A DNA stretch of 64,000 bases from Firmicutes bacterium UBA6806 (lineage in GTDB: Bacteria > Bacillota > Clostridia > Peptostreptococcales > Acidaminobacteraceae), in contig DKFC01000003.1 in the NCBI GenBank assembly GCA_002452745.1, forward strand, positions 1-64,000, given 5' to 3'. A model generated the notes under the pieces. The model was not told the origin of the DNA and did no database searches. It worked only from the letters and a program-made list of their open reading frames with translations. This document shows, one piece after another, positions 44,358-53,580 of this stretch. The number at the start of each line of letters is the position of its first letter. Positions within the stretch are counted from its first letter, which is position 1. The translations under genes and the position numbers were made by a program.

Positions 44358-45950
44358 TCATCTATTTTTCAAATCTTTTGCCTTTTGAAAATACACATCC
44401 ATATAATTGGACAGGGGTTCACGCACGTGACCTTCAACCCCTTCAACCCGTTCAGATGTCAGCATGGAATTTAAACACGCTTCCTCGGTGCATTCGACAA
44501 CAGCTCTAAAAGCTATATCCAACCTGTCATCTCGAATAAAATCAAGATTTTTTAAGGAAGATTCACTTCTGTGTTCAATCGAATTTGCCGTCGAAAATCC
44601 AATGACAATTTCTCCGCTTCCATGTCCCATATAAGAGCCCAGTCTCGCAAGCCCACCTGATGCTCTTTTTAAGATGCGCTTGAGTTGTCTGTCCAAAACT
44701 GGCAGATCTGTGGCAACTAAAATCATGCAAGAGCCCCTATCCACTGGCTCACCTATGGATTTTTCTTCTATTTTCTTTGCAATTTCACTGCCAACAGACA
44801 CGCCGCAAATCTGTAAATCATCCAAGATACCGTGATTGGAAAGCACCATAACACCCAATGTGTAAATGACCTCACCTATTTCAAATTGACGTGACGATGA
44901 TCCTATACCACCTTTTAATTGATGACATGACATCCCCCTGCCAGCACCAATTGCACCTTCCTCAAAATCACGTACAGCGTTTTTAAAAGCCGCCTCAACA
45001 TGCCTATGGGTTATGAGCCTATGTTTTATGTCGTTGAGAAAACCATCATTACATTCTCCCACAACACAGTTGATACTTCTAATATCTTCAGAACTTGTCC
45101 GAAGCATATGCCCAATCATGGCATCTGTCACTGCACCAACACTGAGTGTGTTGGTCAGTGCAATTGGAGATTCCAGTGTTCCGAGTTCCTCAATTTGGAC
45201 CAATCCAGAAGATTTTCCAAACCCGTTGATTACGTGGGTGGACGAAATGAGCTTATGACTAAACACATCTTCCTTAGAAGGCACTAAAACGGTTACCCCT
45301 GTTTGTGTAGCTCCATTGATTAAGGTCATATGTCCCACTTTTAAGCCAGCAACATCTGTAATCTTGTTGAGCGGTCCACGGTTCAATCTGCCAATTTCAA
45401 GGCCATATTCATGTGCCCTCGTCGGCGACGTCTTAAGAAAAACGGTCTTTGGCATCCTATAGACCAGCTGGTTTTCATCTTTCAGAATGCCACCAAGTTG
45501 AAACCCTAAATTTTCTAAGACTTGAATAGACTTGAGATTTTTAGGTGAGACACATCCCAATATATTTAAAAGACCCAAGAACTTAAAGCCGAAGTTCAAA
45601 GTCAGTTTTGCACTTTCAGATGCATAGCCCTTTCGTCGATGCTCTGGAAGCAACTCATATCCAATTTCGGCAATGGATTCATAATCACTGAAATTCCATA
45701 AGCATGCAATTCCAAGTGATTTTTTTGTTTTCAAACTGTTTATACACCAATAATACCAGCGTCCTTCCAGCATGCCTTCCACGATTCTATCCAGATAATG
45801 AGCCGCCTCATTGAGGTCTGAAAACTGCACTCTATCAGGATGAGAGATTTCACGTCTCAATTGATAGAGCAATTTGACATCTGTCTTTTGTATCGGTTTT
45901 AAATAAACCCTTTCACCATATATCTTGAGACTTTTCTCTGAGCCTTCCAT
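44358..45950 (-). CDS. Fusion of a GNAT acetyltransferase and a P1 (DmpA/S58) family peptidase
   Basis: One uninterrupted 530-residue frame. Residues about 10-165 are a RimJ/RimL-type GNAT domain (ERVYLKPIQKTD, acetyl-CoA loop RRKGYASES, NLKSIQVLENLGF). Residues about 190-520 are a P1 peptidase of the DmpA fold (GPLNKITDVAGLKVGH, GAGRGMSCHQLKGGIGSSSR, and the cleavage/catalytic Gly406-Ser407 in VDRGSCMILVATDLP). P1 peptidases self-cleave before that Ser and then act as aminopeptidases, often on D-amino acid or beta-peptide substrates. The fusion could couple acylation to release of an amino terminus. GGGGG lies 8 nt before the ATG. Confidence 0.85.
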   Translation of the reverse strand: MEGSEKSLKIYGERVYLKPIQKTDVKLLYQLRREISHPDRVQFSDLNEAAHYLDRIVEGMLEGRWYYWCINSLKTKKSLGIACLWNFSDYESIAEIGYELLPEHRRKGYASESAKLTLNFGFKFLGLLNILGCVSPKNLKSIQVLENLGFQLGGILKDENQLVYRMPKTVFLKTSPTRAHEYGLEIGRLNRGPLNKITDVAGLKVGHMTLINGATQTGVTVLVPSKEDVFSHKLISSTHVINGFGKSSGLVQIEELGTLESPIALTNTLSVGAVTDAMIGHMLRTSSEDIRSINCVVGECNDGFLNDIKHRLITHRHVEAAFKNAVRDFEEGAIGAGRGMSCHQLKGGIGSSSRQFEIGEVIYTLGVMVLSNHGILDDLQICGVSVGSEIAKKIEEKSIGEPVDRGSCMILVATDLPVLDRQLKRILKRASGGLARLGSYMGHGSGEIVIGFSTANSIEHRSESSLKNLDFIRDDRLDIAFRAVVECTEEACLNSMLTSERVEGVEGHVREPLSNYMDVYFQKAKDLKNR

Positions 45951-45984
45951 GTTTTCTTCCCCCTATGCGTTAATTGTGGTCATC

Positions 45985-46515
45985 CTACAAGTCGTCTTCC
46001 TTTAACCTAATCGCCTTGATAAAGTACGCCGCAATGGTTGCAAACATTGCCACAAGAGAAGCAATTACAATTATCTGAGTTCGATCTTGATTCTCTGAAA
46101 GCGATATGTAAATGTCATTTATGATTAAAAGCGATATCAGCCAAGTCATCTCTAAATTAATCCACCTAATTAGAGACATTGCCAATTTGTACTGTTTGTA
46201 GGCATTTTGTTCAGTTATTTTGACCAAATAGTTGAATGTGTGTGGAAACCGATTGATCACAACTAAAAACAAATACATCACAATCATAAGTCCAACTAAA
46301 ATCAAGATATTTACCTTTCCACCATATGCGATTACATTTCCTGAAAAATCGTACTTCGTAGGAATTACATCTGGTAAATTTTCATATTTCAAAACGGTCA
46401 CCACAGTTCCAACAATTACGCCCATTATAATCAGTGCTTCAAGTAGCCAATCGGTCAGAGTCATATCAATTTTGACTTTAGGCTGTCTTTGATAATAATA
46501 TTGAGATTTCTTCAT
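45985..46515 (-). CDS. DUF1648 domain membrane protein
   Basis: A 176-residue protein with about four hydrophobic segments and the DUF1648 feature YENLPDVIPTKYDFSGNV, which also occurs in SdpI-like immunity proteins. Function unknown. AGAGG 7 nt before the ATG at 46515 chooses that start over a frame from 46551. It is followed at 34 bp by the fusion gene. Confidence 0.8.
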   Translation of the reverse strand: MKKSQYYYQRQPKVKIDMTLTDWLLEALIIMGVIVGTVVTVLKYENLPDVIPTKYDFSGNVIAYGGKVNILILVGLMIVMYLFLVVINRFPHTFNYLVKITEQNAYKQYKLAMSLIRWINLEMTWLISLLIINDIYISLSENQDRTQIIVIASLVAMFATIAAYFIKAIRLKEDDL

Positions 46516-46540
46516 AGAGTAACCTCTTTCATAAATGATT

Positions 46541-47314
46541 TCAGATTTCACTGTCTTCGGTTAAAATTTTAAGCATTCTCTCCGTGTCAGTCAAAAACTG
46601 ATAAGTAACGCGATAATGCTCTGTATTTCTGTATTCTATCACTTCATACCCTTGTTCTACATTTAAGATATACGCATTGGGATATGCCATGATGATTGGA
46701 GAATGAGTCGCTATGATAAACTGAGAGGCATCACAGACCAAATCGTGCATTCTTGAAATAAATGCCATTTGTCGCATTGGAGATAAGGCCGCTTCAGGCT
46801 CGTCTAAGATGTAGAGCCCCTTTCCAGTTAGACGATTTAAAAACAATGCCATAAAAGATTCCCCATGAGACTGCTGGTGCAGGGACTTGCCACCATAAGA
46901 TGAGATAATTTTCTTGCCGCCCTCTAGTTCTCTGTCCAGTTCATCTATATATGTTGCGACGTTGTAAAAGCTCTCAGCCCTTAAAAAGAATCCGTCTTTT
47001 GGCCGTGAAATACCTCTCACAAGCGTCAAGTAATCTCCTAGCGATGAATGTGATGACTCTGTACTGAAGTTGAAACTTCTCGTCCCCCCTTCAGGGTTGT
47101 ATCCAAATGCAACGGCAATTGCTTCAAGCAAAGTGGATTTTCCACTTCCGTTTTCACCTGCTAAGAAAGTCACGTTAGGGTGTAATTCAACTTCACTCAG
47201 ACTTTTAACAGCAGGGAGAGTGAACGGATACTGATTTCGAACTTGCCCAAATACTTCTTTTTTTACAGTTCTAATATATTGACTTGTTCTATCTAGTTGC
47301 TTATGATGACTCAC
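46541..47314 (-). CDS. AAA family ATPase (COG3910-like)
   Basis: A 257-residue single-domain ATPase with Walker A GENGSGKSTLLE, a QSHGESFM signature, Walker B LYILDEPEAALS and the switch His in IIATHSPI. Resembles the RecF/SMC-like predicted ATPases that lack a coiled coil or nuclease domain. Start is GTG with AGGAGAG upstream. Directly follows the unknown gene below by 21 bp and probably works with it. Confidence 0.85.
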   Translation of the reverse strand: MSHHKQLDRTSQYIRTVKKEVFGQVRNQYPFTLPAVKSLSEVELHPNVTFLAGENGSGKSTLLEAIAVAFGYNPEGGTRSFNFSTESSHSSLGDYLTLVRGISRPKDGFFLRAESFYNVATYIDELDRELEGGKKIISSYGGKSLHQQSHGESFMALFLNRLTGKGLYILDEPEAALSPMRQMAFISRMHDLVCDASQFIIATHSPIIMAYPNAYILNVEQGYEVIEYRNTEHYRVTYQFLTDTERMLKILTEDSEI

Positions 47315-47335
47315 GGCTCTCTCCTGTCAAAATAT

Positions 47336-47917
47336 CTATTTTGTGAGTTTTGATACAGGTTCTGTATCCAACGCAATGCCAAATTCAATCATGAGGTCGA
47401 TGACCCTTTTGAAAATCTCTATGATGTTTTGAAGAACGTCTATATCTTTAATTTGTCCCGAAGCCTGATACTGTAAAATACTCTCTCTCTCATTTTGAAG
47501 TTCGCCATCTCTCAGTTTGATTTCAAGCTGTATTGGCTTTCCCGTGAGCAAGAGCACTTTTAGTTCAGGATCGCTCAGCAACTTTTGAATTTGATATTCA
47601 GATTTGCTTTTAATCACAAATGTTTCATCAATTTTCTCATCCCCTATTAGGATGTCTTGCATCCCCAACATTTTTCCAACTGAACTGAAAAAGCCCTCAT
47701 GATAGATTTTAAACTCAAATTGGGATGGATTGACAAACACACTTCTAATCCGAGTGTAGGTAATCGGTGTTGTTCCAGCCATCATGATGGCATTATCTAT
47801 GACAATTTCAGATTCTCCATGTGGAATTCGAATCTTCTCCATTTTTGTAAATGTTCCCTTCTCATAGATACCGCCAAGATCTCCTGCAATTTCTTTCCAT
47901 ACACTCTTTTTAGCCAT
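47336..47917 (-). CDS. Hypothetical protein, partner of the AAA ATPase
   Basis: A 193-residue protein, soluble, no signal peptide. The first half is beta-rich (KMEKIRIPHGESEIVIDN, TYTRIRSVFVN, FKIYHEGFFSSVGKMLGMQDI), the second helical. It resembles a family of uncharacterised bacterial proteins beginning WKEIAxxLGG; no function is known to me. AAAGGAGG lies 8 nt before the ATG. Confidence 0.6.
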   Translation of the reverse strand: MAKKSVWKEIAGDLGGIYEKGTFTKMEKIRIPHGESEIVIDNAIMMAGTTPITYTRIRSVFVNPSQFEFKIYHEGFFSSVGKMLGMQDILIGDEKIDETFVIKSKSEYQIQKLLSDPELKVLLLTGKPIQLEIKLRDGELQNERESILQYQASGQIKDIDVLQNIIEIFKRVIDLMIEFGIALDTEPVSKLTK

Positions 47918-47945
47918 TTCCTTTACCTCCTTTAAAAAACCTTCA

Positions 47946-48491
47946 TTAACTGACTACAACTGAAGGAATCTTCATAATCGCCTTGCCATCTCGCCTAAAG
48001 ACAGTCACTTCTAAAAACTTTGTGGATTCTAAGTCATTCGCTTCAACATGCAATGACTCTATTGAGCCCAGATCTATACCACCAATCATATCTCGTACTG
48101 CGCCAAACAGATATGGTTGAATCTTTGGGTAAGTGAGTGCGACAGGCATTTCCTCATATAGTCCATAAGTTTCAATTTCAAATTCAAAAGATTCATTTAG
48201 TTCGTATATCTCAGCAAAATACAATCTGCCGTAATTCTTAATGCCTTCTTTTTCTACCCCATAGTCCATGAGCGGTATCAAATGATATTCCAAGGCAGTG
48301 GTTTCCTCTACGAGTTCTCTCACAGCTGCGACATCGGGGGATTCTCCATTTTCTATATGCCCCCCTGGGACTTCCCAAGTGGAACGGTCTCTATGTTTTA
48401 CATACAGCCACTTGCCTCTAAACCTTGCCACAATCACCACGAAAGTAAGATGTGTTTCCTCTTTTGCCATTGGATGAAATGTAATTTTCAC
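47946..48491 (-). CDS. NUDIX hydrolase
   Basis: A 181-residue protein with a Nudix box GHIENGESPDVAAVRELVEETTA, in which the final Gly of the GX5EX7REUXEEXGU pattern is Thr but the metal-binding Glu residues are kept. Hydrolyses a nucleoside diphosphate linked to another group; substrate unknown. Start codon is GTG at 48491 with GGGGGG upstream. Confidence 0.85.
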   Translation of the reverse strand: MKITFHPMAKEETHLTFVVIVARFRGKWLYVKHRDRSTWEVPGGHIENGESPDVAAVRELVEETTALEYHLIPLMDYGVEKEGIKNYGRLYFAEIYELNESFEFEIETYGLYEEMPVALTYPKIQPYLFGAVRDMIGGIDLGSIESLHVEANDLESTKFLEVTVFRRDGKAIMKIPSVVVS

Positions 48492-48598
48492 ACCTATCCC
48501 CCCTCTTTTTATTTATCATAACTTTTTGAGCTGTCAATTGCCATTAAAAAAGGATTAAGAAATCATGAGTTTGTAAGGCTCTGTACTTCTTAAAATCG

Positions 48599-48627
48599 AA
48601 AAGACCTCCACTGAGTGGAGGCCTTTT
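48599..48627. terminator. Terminator between thiolase operon and NUDIX gene
   Basis: A stem AAAAGaCCTCCAC / GTGGAGGcCTTTT with a 3-nt loop, about 90 bp past the thiolase stop. It closes the acyl-CoA operon; the rest of 48492-48717 holds no gene. Confidence 0.75.
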
Positions 48628-48717
48628 CTTAGGGTTTTTTTGCATAAGGATTCTATTTTCATTTTAAAGGTAACTAAAGGATGTCCTCTATACGGGACAC
48701 TAGGCAGTATATGCCTG

Positions 48718-49899
48718 TTACGGTCTTTCAATGAGCAAGGACGTGCCCATTCCACCGCCGATGCAGAGGGTTGCAAGCCCCTTCTTCGCATCTCTTTTTT
48801 GCATTTCGTGAATAAGTGTAACTAAGATTCTAGCACCACTTGCCCCAACGGGATGGCCAAGGGCAATTGCGCCACCGTTTACATTCACAATTTCTGGATT
48901 CAGCTTAAGGTCTTTTACAACTGCAAGCGATTGTGCTGCAAAAGCCTCATTTGCCTCTACCAACTCTATATCATCAATCGACCATCCTGCATCTTTAATG
49001 GCTGTTAAAGTTGCAGGTACTGGACCGTAGCCCATAATCGACGGATCAACACCTTTTGTTCCATAGCCTTTAATCTCAGCAAGGTATGAAACGCCAAGCG
49101 ATTGAGCTTTTTCTTTACTCATGACGATCAGCATAGCTGCTCCATCATTTATCCCGGACGCATTTCCCGCTGTAACGGTTCCATCCTTTTTAAATGCTGG
49201 TTTCAACTTCTGTACCATTTCAAAAGTAGCGCCATGACGGATGTATTCATCATCCTTCACCACAACTGCATCGCCTTTTCTTTGAGGGATTACAACTGGA
49301 ACGATTTCATCAGAGAATCTGCCGCTTTTTTGAGCAGCTTCTGCTTTATTTTGACTTGCTACAGCAAATTGATCTTGTTCTTCTCTTGTGAGATGCCATT
49401 GTTCTGCAATATTTTCAGCAGTAATTCCCATATGATAGTTATGAAATGCATCTGTCAACGCATCCTTAATCATATGATCCACCATTTCATAGTGTCCCAT
49501 TTTTTGACCCCAACGATTGGAGCCTGAAAGATAAGGTGCATTTGACATGCTTTCCGTTCCGCCACATAGGACGACTTCCGCACCGCCAGATGCAATCACT
49601 TGCGCTGCCAAACTGACACTTCTAAGGCCTGAGCCACAGAGTATATTCAAAGCCATAGCTGGTACTTCAACTGGTAACCCCGCATGGATAGATACTTGTC
49701 TCGCCACATTTTGACCACAGCCAGCGCTTAAGATGTTTCCAATTAGAACTTCATCTATTTGCTCTGCTTTGATTCCAGCTCTGACAATTGCCTCTTTTGC
49801 GGCAATTGTTCCGAGTTCAACCGCACTGAGACCCTTTAATGCGCCACCATATGCACCAATAGGTGTTCTGACAGCTGATACAATTACAACTTCCCTCAT
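48718..49899 (-). CDS. Acetyl-CoA C-acetyltransferase (thiolase)
   Basis: A 393-residue thiolase with nucleophile Cys88 (NILCGSG), His349 (ALGHPVGASG) and second Cys379 (ATLCIGGG). Catalyses reversible cleavage of acetoacetyl-CoA to two acetyl-CoA. Last gene of the sigma-54 operon, following the SDR by 11 bp. AGGAGGG lies 6 nt before the ATG. Confidence 0.95.
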   Translation of the reverse strand: MREVVIVSAVRTPIGAYGGALKGLSAVELGTIAAKEAIVRAGIKAEQIDEVLIGNILSAGCGQNVARQVSIHAGLPVEVPAMALNILCGSGLRSVSLAAQVIASGGAEVVLCGGTESMSNAPYLSGSNRWGQKMGHYEMVDHMIKDALTDAFHNYHMGITAENIAEQWHLTREEQDQFAVASQNKAEAAQKSGRFSDEIVPVVIPQRKGDAVVVKDDEYIRHGATFEMVQKLKPAFKKDGTVTAGNASGINDGAAMLIVMSKEKAQSLGVSYLAEIKGYGTKGVDPSIMGYGPVPATLTAIKDAGWSIDDIELVEANEAFAAQSLAVVKDLKLNPEIVNVNGGAIALGHPVGASGARILVTLIHEMQKRDAKKGLATLCIGGGMGTSLLIERP

Positions 49900-49910
49900 T
49901 ATATTCCCTC

Positions 49911-50630
49911 CTATAATCTCAAACCGCCGTTAACGGATAAATTGTGCCCCGTGATAAACGACGATTCGTCGCTGGCAAGGAATAGACATGCGTTTGCGAT
50001 TTCTTGCGGTTCTCCAAGTCTTCCCAACATGGTTTTTTCTCTAATTGGGTCTAATACTTTATCCGGAACGGTTTTCATCATTTCAGTATTGACATAGCCC
50101 GGTGCAACTGAATTAACTCTCACAGCTGCGCCTTTTCGAGCAAATTCCTTCGCCCAAGTCTTTGCCATGCCGATAACACCTGCTTTTGTCGCCGCATAGT
50201 TTGTCTGTCCGACATTTCCATACTCGCCAACAACAGACGCTATATTGATAATGCTGCCGCTTCCCTGTTCCATCATTTGTGGGCCAATAACTTGAGCCAT
50301 GTTGAATACCCCTTTAAGGTTGACATCAATTACCAAATCCCACATGTCTTCTGACATTTTATGAATCAACGCGTCTCTGGTAATCCCTGCATTATTAACC
50401 AGTACATCAATTTTGCCGTATTCGTCCATCATAAATTTGAAGAATGCCTCAATCTCTGTTCTATCGGTTACATTTAGTGCATATCCTGTTATATTCTCTG
50501 ATTCAAATTCTGCCTTTTGCATATCTACAGCCACAACTTTAGCGCCTTCTCTTTCGAAAGTCTCACAAATTGACCTTCCAATTCCCTGCGCTCCACCTGT
50601 TACAACCGCCACTTTACCTGATAATCTCAT
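49911..50630 (-). CDS. SDR-family 3-oxoacyl / acetoacetyl-CoA reductase
   Basis: A 239-residue short-chain dehydrogenase with nucleotide-binding GGAQGIG, NNAG, and catalytic Ser132, Tyr145 and Lys149 (YAATK). FabG/PhaB-like; given the thiolase and CoA transferase beside it, the likely reaction is interconversion of 3-hydroxybutyryl-CoA and acetoacetyl-CoA rather than fatty-acid synthesis. Confidence 0.9.
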   Translation of the reverse strand: MRLSGKVAVVTGGAQGIGRSICETFEREGAKVVAVDMQKAEFESENITGYALNVTDRTEIEAFFKFMMDEYGKIDVLVNNAGITRDALIHKMSEDMWDLVIDVNLKGVFNMAQVIGPQMMEQGSGSIINIASVVGEYGNVGQTNYAATKAGVIGMAKTWAKEFARKGAAVRVNSVAPGYVNTEMMKTVPDKVLDPIREKTMLGRLGEPQEIANACLFLASDESSFITGHNLSVNGGLRL

Positions 50631-50644
50631 TGCGCCTCCAAAGT

Positions 50645-52189
50645 TTATAAGTTGAGACCCATTGGGCCATCTTTAAAGATTCTTGCGTCCATTAATTTTA
50701 AGTCGTCTGCAACAGCAGGTTCAAATTCCATTTGATCGAGTACATCTCTTTGAAGATCAACACCTGGTGCAATTTCAGTCAAAGTCAATCCCTTTTCTGT
50801 TAATTCAAAGACTGCTCTTTCGGTGACGTAAATTACCGGCTGTTTAATTTCATAGGCGTAATCACCTGAGAAAGTGACTTGTTCCACTTCCTTTAGGAAT
50901 TTTTTTGACTTACCTTCATTGACAATTTTAAGCGTGCCATTATCAACTGCCAACTCAAGTCCACCTGCCGTAAATGTACCACAGTAGACCACTTTTTTTG
51001 CATTTTGAGAAATGTTGATGAAGCCGCCACAACCGGCTACTTTTGGCCCGAATTTCGAGACATTTACATTTCCCTTTCCATCACATTGTGCCAATCCAAG
51101 GAATGTGACATCCAAGCCGCCTCCGTCATAGAAGTCAAATTGGTATGGCTGGTCTATAATTACATCTGGGTTGATGGAAGCTCCAAAACTAAGGCCTCCT
51201 GCTGGTATACCGCCAATGGTTCCAGCTTCTGTTGTGAGAATTAGACCTTCAATGCCCTCTTCATTGGCAACCATGGATACACCCTCTGGCATGCCGATTC
51301 CAAGGTTCATAACTGCATTTTCCTTAAGTTCCATTGCAGCTCTTCTCGCCACTATTTTTCGCTCATTAAGCGCCATTGGCGGAATGCTCTGAACTGGTAC
51401 CACAATGTCTTGACTGTATGATGGATTAAATTGTTCCGCAAATGTCTGCATGTGCTCGTGAGGTTCTGCCTCAACAATTGCATCCACATAAATTCCCGGA
51501 ATTTTAATCAGTTTATTGTTCAATGTACCTTCTTTGACTACTTTTTCAACTTGGAGAATTACTTTTCCACCAGAGTTTTTAACCGCTTGGGCCATAGAAA
51601 GCATCTCCAGACTCAAACACTCTTTTTCAAAAGTACAGTTTCCAAAGGCATCTGCATAAGTTCCTCTGATAAAGGCAACATCAATTGGGAATGATTTGTA
51701 GTGTAGCCATTCCTCCCCGCCGATTTCCACCAGTTCAACCAGTGGTGCCTTCGTTCTATTGTTGATTTTTCCACCATCAAGTCTAGGGTCCACAAAAGTT
51801 TTTAAACCAACTTTTGTGATGACGCCGGGGGTTCCCCCGGCGATTGCTCTAAACAAGTGTGAAATAACACCTTGCGGAAAATTATAAGCGTCAATTTCTT
51901 CATCTAGTGCCAGCTTGCCGAGTTTCGGCGCCAGTCCCCAGTGACCACCAACAACCTTCTTAATCATTCCCGCATGTCCAAAGTGATTTAAGCCACGATT
52001 TTTGCCATCGCCTTGTCCTGCTGCATAAACCAAAGTTAAATCCTTTGGATGACCCGTATTTAAAAATGCTTCTTCTACGCCCCTGCTCAATGCTTCTGGG
52101 TGCATATTTCCCACAAATCCTCCGGTAACCAATGTTGAACCATCTTGGATGAGGGCAATTGCCGATTCAAGCGACATCACTTTATTCAT
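50645..52189 (-). CDS. Acyl-CoA:acetate/3-ketoacid CoA-transferase, fused subunits
   Basis: A 514-residue family I CoA-transferase of the YdiF/Pct type, with alpha and beta domains in one chain. Seen are VTGGFVGNMHPEAL, GGKVILQVEKVV and the catalytic-Glu segment LTTEAGTIGG (near residue 321). Transfers CoA between short-chain acids and their CoA esters, here probably acetoacetate or 3-hydroxybutyrate activation with acetyl-CoA. AGGAGG precedes the ATG. Confidence 0.9.
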   Translation of the reverse strand: MNKVMSLESAIALIQDGSTLVTGGFVGNMHPEALSRGVEEAFLNTGHPKDLTLVYAAGQGDGKNRGLNHFGHAGMIKKVVGGHWGLAPKLGKLALDEEIDAYNFPQGVISHLFRAIAGGTPGVITKVGLKTFVDPRLDGGKINNRTKAPLVELVEIGGEEWLHYKSFPIDVAFIRGTYADAFGNCTFEKECLSLEMLSMAQAVKNSGGKVILQVEKVVKEGTLNNKLIKIPGIYVDAIVEAEPHEHMQTFAEQFNPSYSQDIVVPVQSIPPMALNERKIVARRAAMELKENAVMNLGIGMPEGVSMVANEEGIEGLILTTEAGTIGGIPAGGLSFGASINPDVIIDQPYQFDFYDGGGLDVTFLGLAQCDGKGNVNVSKFGPKVAGCGGFINISQNAKKVVYCGTFTAGGLELAVDNGTLKIVNEGKSKKFLKEVEQVTFSGDYAYEIKQPVIYVTERAVFELTEKGLTLTEIAPGVDLQRDVLDQMEFEPAVADDLKLMDARIFKDGPMGLNL

Positions 52190-52198
52190 GTTTTCCTC

Positions 52199-53554
52199 CT
52201 ATACGATTCCAGTTACCATGTAAAATACTGAAACGAAGGCAACTGCTATGAGTGGTATTACAACGGTCATTGCCGCTATGTCAAAATAACTTTGTTTGTG
52301 ATTGAGTTTACAAACTGATAAGAGTGTAATAACAGCACCACAGTGTGGTAAACTATCAAGACCGCCAGCTGCCATCAACATGATTCTGTGAAGCGCTTGA
52401 GGGTCAATACCCATTCCGAGGAACTCTTTTGAAAGAACTTCCAGTGCAATGGCAGTACCACCTGAAGATGAGCCAACGATACCAGCTAGTAAAGTTGTGG
52501 AAATTGCTACTTTGAAGATTGAAGGAATTGCAAGTGCAACTATACCAAGCTTAACAGTTGTAAATGCTGTAAGTGACTTAATAACGCCGCCGTATCCAAC
52601 TTCTGAACCTGTATTGAAAATTGGGAGCAACGAGCCAACTGCGCCTTCAAATACCACTTTATTTGTATCGACGAGGAATTTTCTAAGTGCGATTAAAATA
52701 AATACAATTGAAATGGACAAGCCTAATACAACCGGCCAAGTTCCGTTTATAGCGCTGCCAATTGCCTCGTATTTTGCGATGACAGCAGATGATGCAAAAT
52801 AAACTTTTGTAAAAATGTAGTTTAAAACAAACACGAGTATGATTGGTGTAATCGAAACGCCAAACCCTGGAAGATCGTTTCCAACTTCATGTAAGCCTTC
52901 ATTTTCATGATCTCCGTACCCTTCACCAGCAGCTGCCGCTTGTGAAGCTCTTCTATTGAGCCACCAAAGACCACCAAAGAACATAATACTACTACCTAGA
53001 ATACCAAGAACTGGACCTGCATAAATATCCGTTCCAAAGTAAACAGTCGGCATTGTGTTGATGTATTGCGGTGAACCCGGAAGTCCTGTCATGGTAAATG
53101 TAAATGCGCCGAGTGCAATGGCTGCTGGCAGAAGTCTCTTAGGAATATCTGCGTCTCTGAGCAACATAGCACCGATTGGATACATTGCAAATACAACGAC
53201 AAACAGCGAAACACCACCGTAAGTCAAAAGCGATGTTGCAACGACAACAGCTGCAATCGCATGTTTTTTACCAAACTTAGCTGATATGAAATGTGCAATA
53301 GAAGTCGCTGCTCCAGTGACACCCATCAGCTTTCCGAAAACTGCTCCCGCAAGGAAAACAGGATAATAAGACTGAATATATCCAGCTGCTGCAGGCATGA
53401 AGATATTTGACAATGCATGCAGTGGTGGAAGTTCTCCTGACAACAAGGCAGCCAACATAGCTAAAATTGGTGCCAAAACCAATACGGTTATTCCGCGATA
53501 AGCGAAATACATAAGAGAAAATAACGTCAATAATATCGCTAATACTCCTAACAT
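52199..53554 (-). CDS. GntP family permease
   Basis: A 451-residue membrane protein with about 12 hydrophobic segments and GntP-like motifs (GVSLFVVVFAMYPIGAMLLRDADIPKRLL, GLPGSPQYINTMPT). Imports an organic acid, probably the four-carbon acid metabolised by the enzymes encoded downstream, for example 3-hydroxybutyrate; the substrate is inferred from context. Confidence 0.85.
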   Translation of the reverse strand: MLGVLAILLTLFSLMYFAYRGITVLVLAPILAMLAALLSGELPPLHALSNIFMPAAAGYIQSYYPVFLAGAVFGKLMGVTGAATSIAHFISAKFGKKHAIAAVVVATSLLTYGGVSLFVVVFAMYPIGAMLLRDADIPKRLLPAAIALGAFTFTMTGLPGSPQYINTMPTVYFGTDIYAGPVLGILGSSIMFFGGLWWLNRRASQAAAAGEGYGDHENEGLHEVGNDLPGFGVSITPIILVFVLNYIFTKVYFASSAVIAKYEAIGSAINGTWPVVLGLSISIVFILIALRKFLVDTNKVVFEGAVGSLLPIFNTGSEVGYGGVIKSLTAFTTVKLGIVALAIPSIFKVAISTTLLAGIVGSSSGGTAIALEVLSKEFLGMGIDPQALHRIMLMAAGGLDSLPHCGAVITLLSVCKLNHKQSYFDIAAMTVVIPLIAVAFVSVFYMVTGIV

Positions 53555-53580
53555 CTTTGTCCCCCTAAATTATTTGAAGT

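Noticed and set aside
44358..45950. GNAT-peptidase fusion as a sequencing frameshift that joined two genes
   Set aside because: The frame is continuous through a plausible linker with no internal start, stop or ribosome site near the junction, so I keep it as a real fusion but note it should be confirmed.
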